A stretch of DNA of 7,240 nt from JBMZCV01 sp049613665 (lineage in GTDB: Bacteria; Bacteroidota; Bacteroidia; Chitinophagales; UBA2359): positions 1 to 7,240 of the forward strand of contig JBMZCV010000220.1 in the NCBI GenBank assembly GCA_049613665.1, in the 5' to 3' direction. Under the pieces are notes generated by a model, which saw nothing but the letters and a program-made list of their open reading frames with translations, did no database searches and was not told where the DNA came from. The number at the start of each line of letters is the position of its first letter. The first letter of the stretch is position 1. This document shows positions 5,570-7,240 of this stretch, piece after piece. A program made the translations under genes and the position numbers.

Positions 5570-7060
5570 CTATGTGTCTTTTTTGTTATCGCTATCGTCT
5601 TGTTTTTCATTAGACTCATCTTCGCTACTAGCTACTTCATTTTCAGGGCGTGTTACCCAAGTATCTTTTAGCAAATTTTCGTCAATATGTCGTTCCAACT
5701 CAGCATCATTATCTGTTGTTATTTCTTCTTCTTTTTCACTTTCTTCATATACTTTATCTGCCTCTTCAACGCTCATTTCAGGTTCATTTTCTAGCACATC
5801 TGCTGTTGGCAAAACCGTATTTTCTAGCTCAAAAGTAGTTGTTGGCAATCCTTCTTCTCTCAAATCTTCGTCTTGCATATATTCGAAAATACCATTATTT
5901 CGCACTACTTCTTGATAAAATAAACCAGATTTTTTCATGGTTCTTTTGCCACTTTCAAAATCGACATGCACCAAGCCAAAGCGATAAGTTGGCCCCAAAT
6001 TCCACTCAAAATTATCCATCGTACTCCAATGAAAATAACCTCGCACATCTACGCCTTCTTCAATACATTCATGCACTTGTTTCAAATAATCTTTGATAGC
6101 CGAAATTCGCTGCTCACAATCATCAGTACAAATACCATTTTCGGTAATAACAATTGGCAGTTTATATTTTTCCCAATACCTTTTAATGTTTTCTTTTAAG
6201 CCTTCGGGATAATATTCCCACATTTTATCGTGTTTGCGTCCCATTTCGGCCAACTTGCCAGGTTGTTTAATTTCTGTAATTGGCCAAGGCGAAAAAGGAA
6301 TTTTAGCATAATAACTAATGCCTAAATAATCCAAACCTTCCACAAAAGCATCTGCTATTTCGTCCATAAAAATCTTATCAGCTACTTTTGCAAGCTGTCC
6401 GCCAAGCCAATTTTCGCCCTCAAAAATAGCAGTATTTTTAGACATTCCGATAGGAGTATATGGACACAAATATTTCAAAATTTTTATGCTCAAACGGTGA
6501 GCTCTACTCATATTTTTGAGTGCTTTGCGAAAGAGAAAAGGATTTTTTTTGTGCGGTGGAAAATCTCCCAACAAACGACTATTAAACAAATAAACGGCTG
6601 GCTCATTAAATGTATTCCAGCTATCGACAAAATCGCCAAAATGCAAACAGAGCTGTTTCACATAATTTAGAAATAGTTCTATGTTTTTGGAATTTTCCCA
6701 AGAACCTCTTGTAACAAACCATTTTGGGTTCGTAAAATGATGAATAACAAGCTTAATATGTATGTTTCTCACTTGTAGCTTGGCCATAAATGCACGATAT
6801 TCGCCCACAACTTCGGCCGAAAAAGGTGCAAAAGGTGCTACTTGCAACCTTGCCCAATCTAAACTCATGCGATACGAATTTCCAAACTTTATAATGTATT
6901 GTAAATCTTCACTTCTATGTTTCTCATGTTCGGCAGTCTGTTCAAACACATAACCATCTTTCGATTTTTCACCTTTCCAATCGTGTTCAGAAGCCGTTTC
7001 TATTTGTGTGGCAGCAGTTGATGTACCCCAAACAAAATTTTCGGGAAATTTTAAATTCAT
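5570..7060 (-). CDS. Glycoside hydrolase family 1 beta-glycosidase with acidic C-terminal tail
   Basis: This 496-residue protein has a complete GH1 core at about 1-390. It opens with FPENFVWGTSTAATQIE, where Gln19 is the sugar-binding Gln. It carries IHHFTNPKWF at 106-115, TFNEP at 150-154 with acid/base Glu153, VITENG at 304-309 with nucleophile Glu307, and HWSTMDNFEW at 344-353, whose Glu and Trp bind the glycone. The enzyme should cleave beta-linked glucosides or similar sugars with retention of configuration; the exact substrate cannot be read. No signal peptide is present, so it is probably cytoplasmic. The core is shorter than many GH1 enzymes (440-480). Residues 391-496 form a tail rich in Glu, Asp, Ser and Asn with very few hydrophobics, not a known part of GH1 and probably disordered. 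The ATG at 7058-7060 is preceded by AAAAGAG about 10 bases upstream, a weak ribosome site. No transporter or sugar regulator adjoins it. Confidence 0.93.
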   Translation of the reverse strand: MNLKFPENFVWGTSTAATQIETASEHDWKGEKSKDGYVFEQTAEHEKHRSEDLQYIIKFGNSYRMSLDWARLQVAPFAPFSAEVVGEYRAFMAKLQVRNIHIKLVIHHFTNPKWFVTRGSWENSKNIELFLNYVKQLCLHFGDFVDSWNTFNEPAVYLFNSRLLGDFPPHKKNPFLFRKALKNMSRAHRLSIKILKYLCPYTPIGMSKNTAIFEGENWLGGQLAKVADKIFMDEIADAFVEGLDYLGISYYAKIPFSPWPITEIKQPGKLAEMGRKHDKMWEYYPEGLKENIKRYWEKYKLPIVITENGICTDDCEQRISAIKDYLKQVHECIEEGVDVRGYFHWSTMDNFEWNLGPTYRFGLVHVDFESGKRTMKKSGLFYQEVVRNNGIFEYMQDEDLREEGLPTTTFELENTVLPTADVLENEPEMSVEEADKVYEESEKEEEITTDNDAELERHIDENLLKDTWVTRPENEVASSEDESNEKQDDSDNKKDT

Positions 7061-7168
7061 TTAATATATTCTCTTTTAATTTTTTATAACTTTTTTGCTT
7101 AATCAAATATTAAATACACTGTAATATAAGTTTTTAAGGTTTGTTTCACAGGAATGTTATGATAATCG

Positions 7169-7201
7169 AGGTGGAAGACACTTTTAAAGTGCCTTCCACC
7201 T
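7169..7201. terminator. Strong 33-base hairpin upstream of the GH1 gene
   Basis: AGGTGGAAG pairs with CTTCCACCT at the outer ends; after one A-C mismatch the inner CACTTT pairs with AAAGTG. The stem is therefore almost the full length with a tiny loop. It is the best hairpin in the window. There is no T tract after it on either strand; on the minus strand a T6 run comes before it. It may end an unseen minus-strand gene beyond the right edge (a TAG lies directly before it in one frame), as T-poor terminators occur in this phylum. The 39 bases at 7202-7240 are too few to call a gene. Confidence 0.5.
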
Positions 7202-7240
7202 AAATACTAAAAAAGAACGACACGCCCTTGTTGGTGTTAT

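Noticed and set aside
5574..5915. Serine-rich open frame of 113 codons on the plus strand
   Set aside because: The runs of Ser are the reverse reading of the Glu/Asp-rich GH1 tail codons. The composition explains it and no domain is visible.
7202..7240. 3' end of an upstream minus-strand gene
   Set aside because: One frame ends in TAG right before the hairpin, but only a dozen codons are in view and they match nothing I recognise.

Overview
The window looks like an accessory stretch of a Bacteroidota chromosome (Cytophagia/Flavobacteriia type). This is inferred from three things: strong AT richness, start regions that are A/T-rich with little or no Shine-Dalgarno sequence, and protein types typical of that phylum (a long thioredoxin-type arsenate reductase with a CTHNSRRSH loop, a PhnB-like VOC protein, a short GH1 enzyme). 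No rRNA, tRNA, CRISPR array, insertion sequence or replication origin was found. All recognisable genes lie on the minus strand, so transcription runs from high to low coordinates.

Layout from the right edge leftwards. Positions 7061-7240 hold a strong hairpin and the leader of a GH1 beta-glycosidase gene (5570-7060) that has an unusual acidic tail of about 105 residues. A 163-base gap leads to an AI-2E/PerM-family membrane permease (4291-5406) with a weak terminator at its stop codon. A roughly 300-base spacer without a gene follows. Next comes an arsenate reductase (3313-3960) and then a broken aquaporin/MIP gene (2621-3188) in the same direction. Near-identical 13-base palindromes lie just upstream of arsC and about 100 bases upstream of the aquaporin. 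A DUF262-DUF1524 protein of the GmrSD restriction type (871-2562) follows 58 bases on, then a 304-base spacer with hairpins, and finally a small VOC/glyoxalase-fold protein (114-566) bracketed by a 10-base inverted repeat.

How the parts fit together. ArsC plus an aquaporin is a known arsenate-detoxification pair: ArsC makes arsenite, and the channel lets it flow out down its gradient, as described for AqpS in Sinorhizobium meliloti. Here the channel carries at least four frame breaks, including two apparent deletions, although its parts can be read through almost from end to end. The arsenic module therefore appears partly decayed unless another exporter exists elsewhere. The DUF262 protein is probably a stand-alone anti-phage nuclease. 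The GH1 and permease genes look like ordinary cargo and need not be functionally linked.

I do not see a clearly new multi-gene system. The observations most worth checking are the decayed aquaporin, the paired palindromes around arsC, the acidic tail on the GH1 enzyme, and the lipobox-like start and inverted-repeat borders of the VOC gene.
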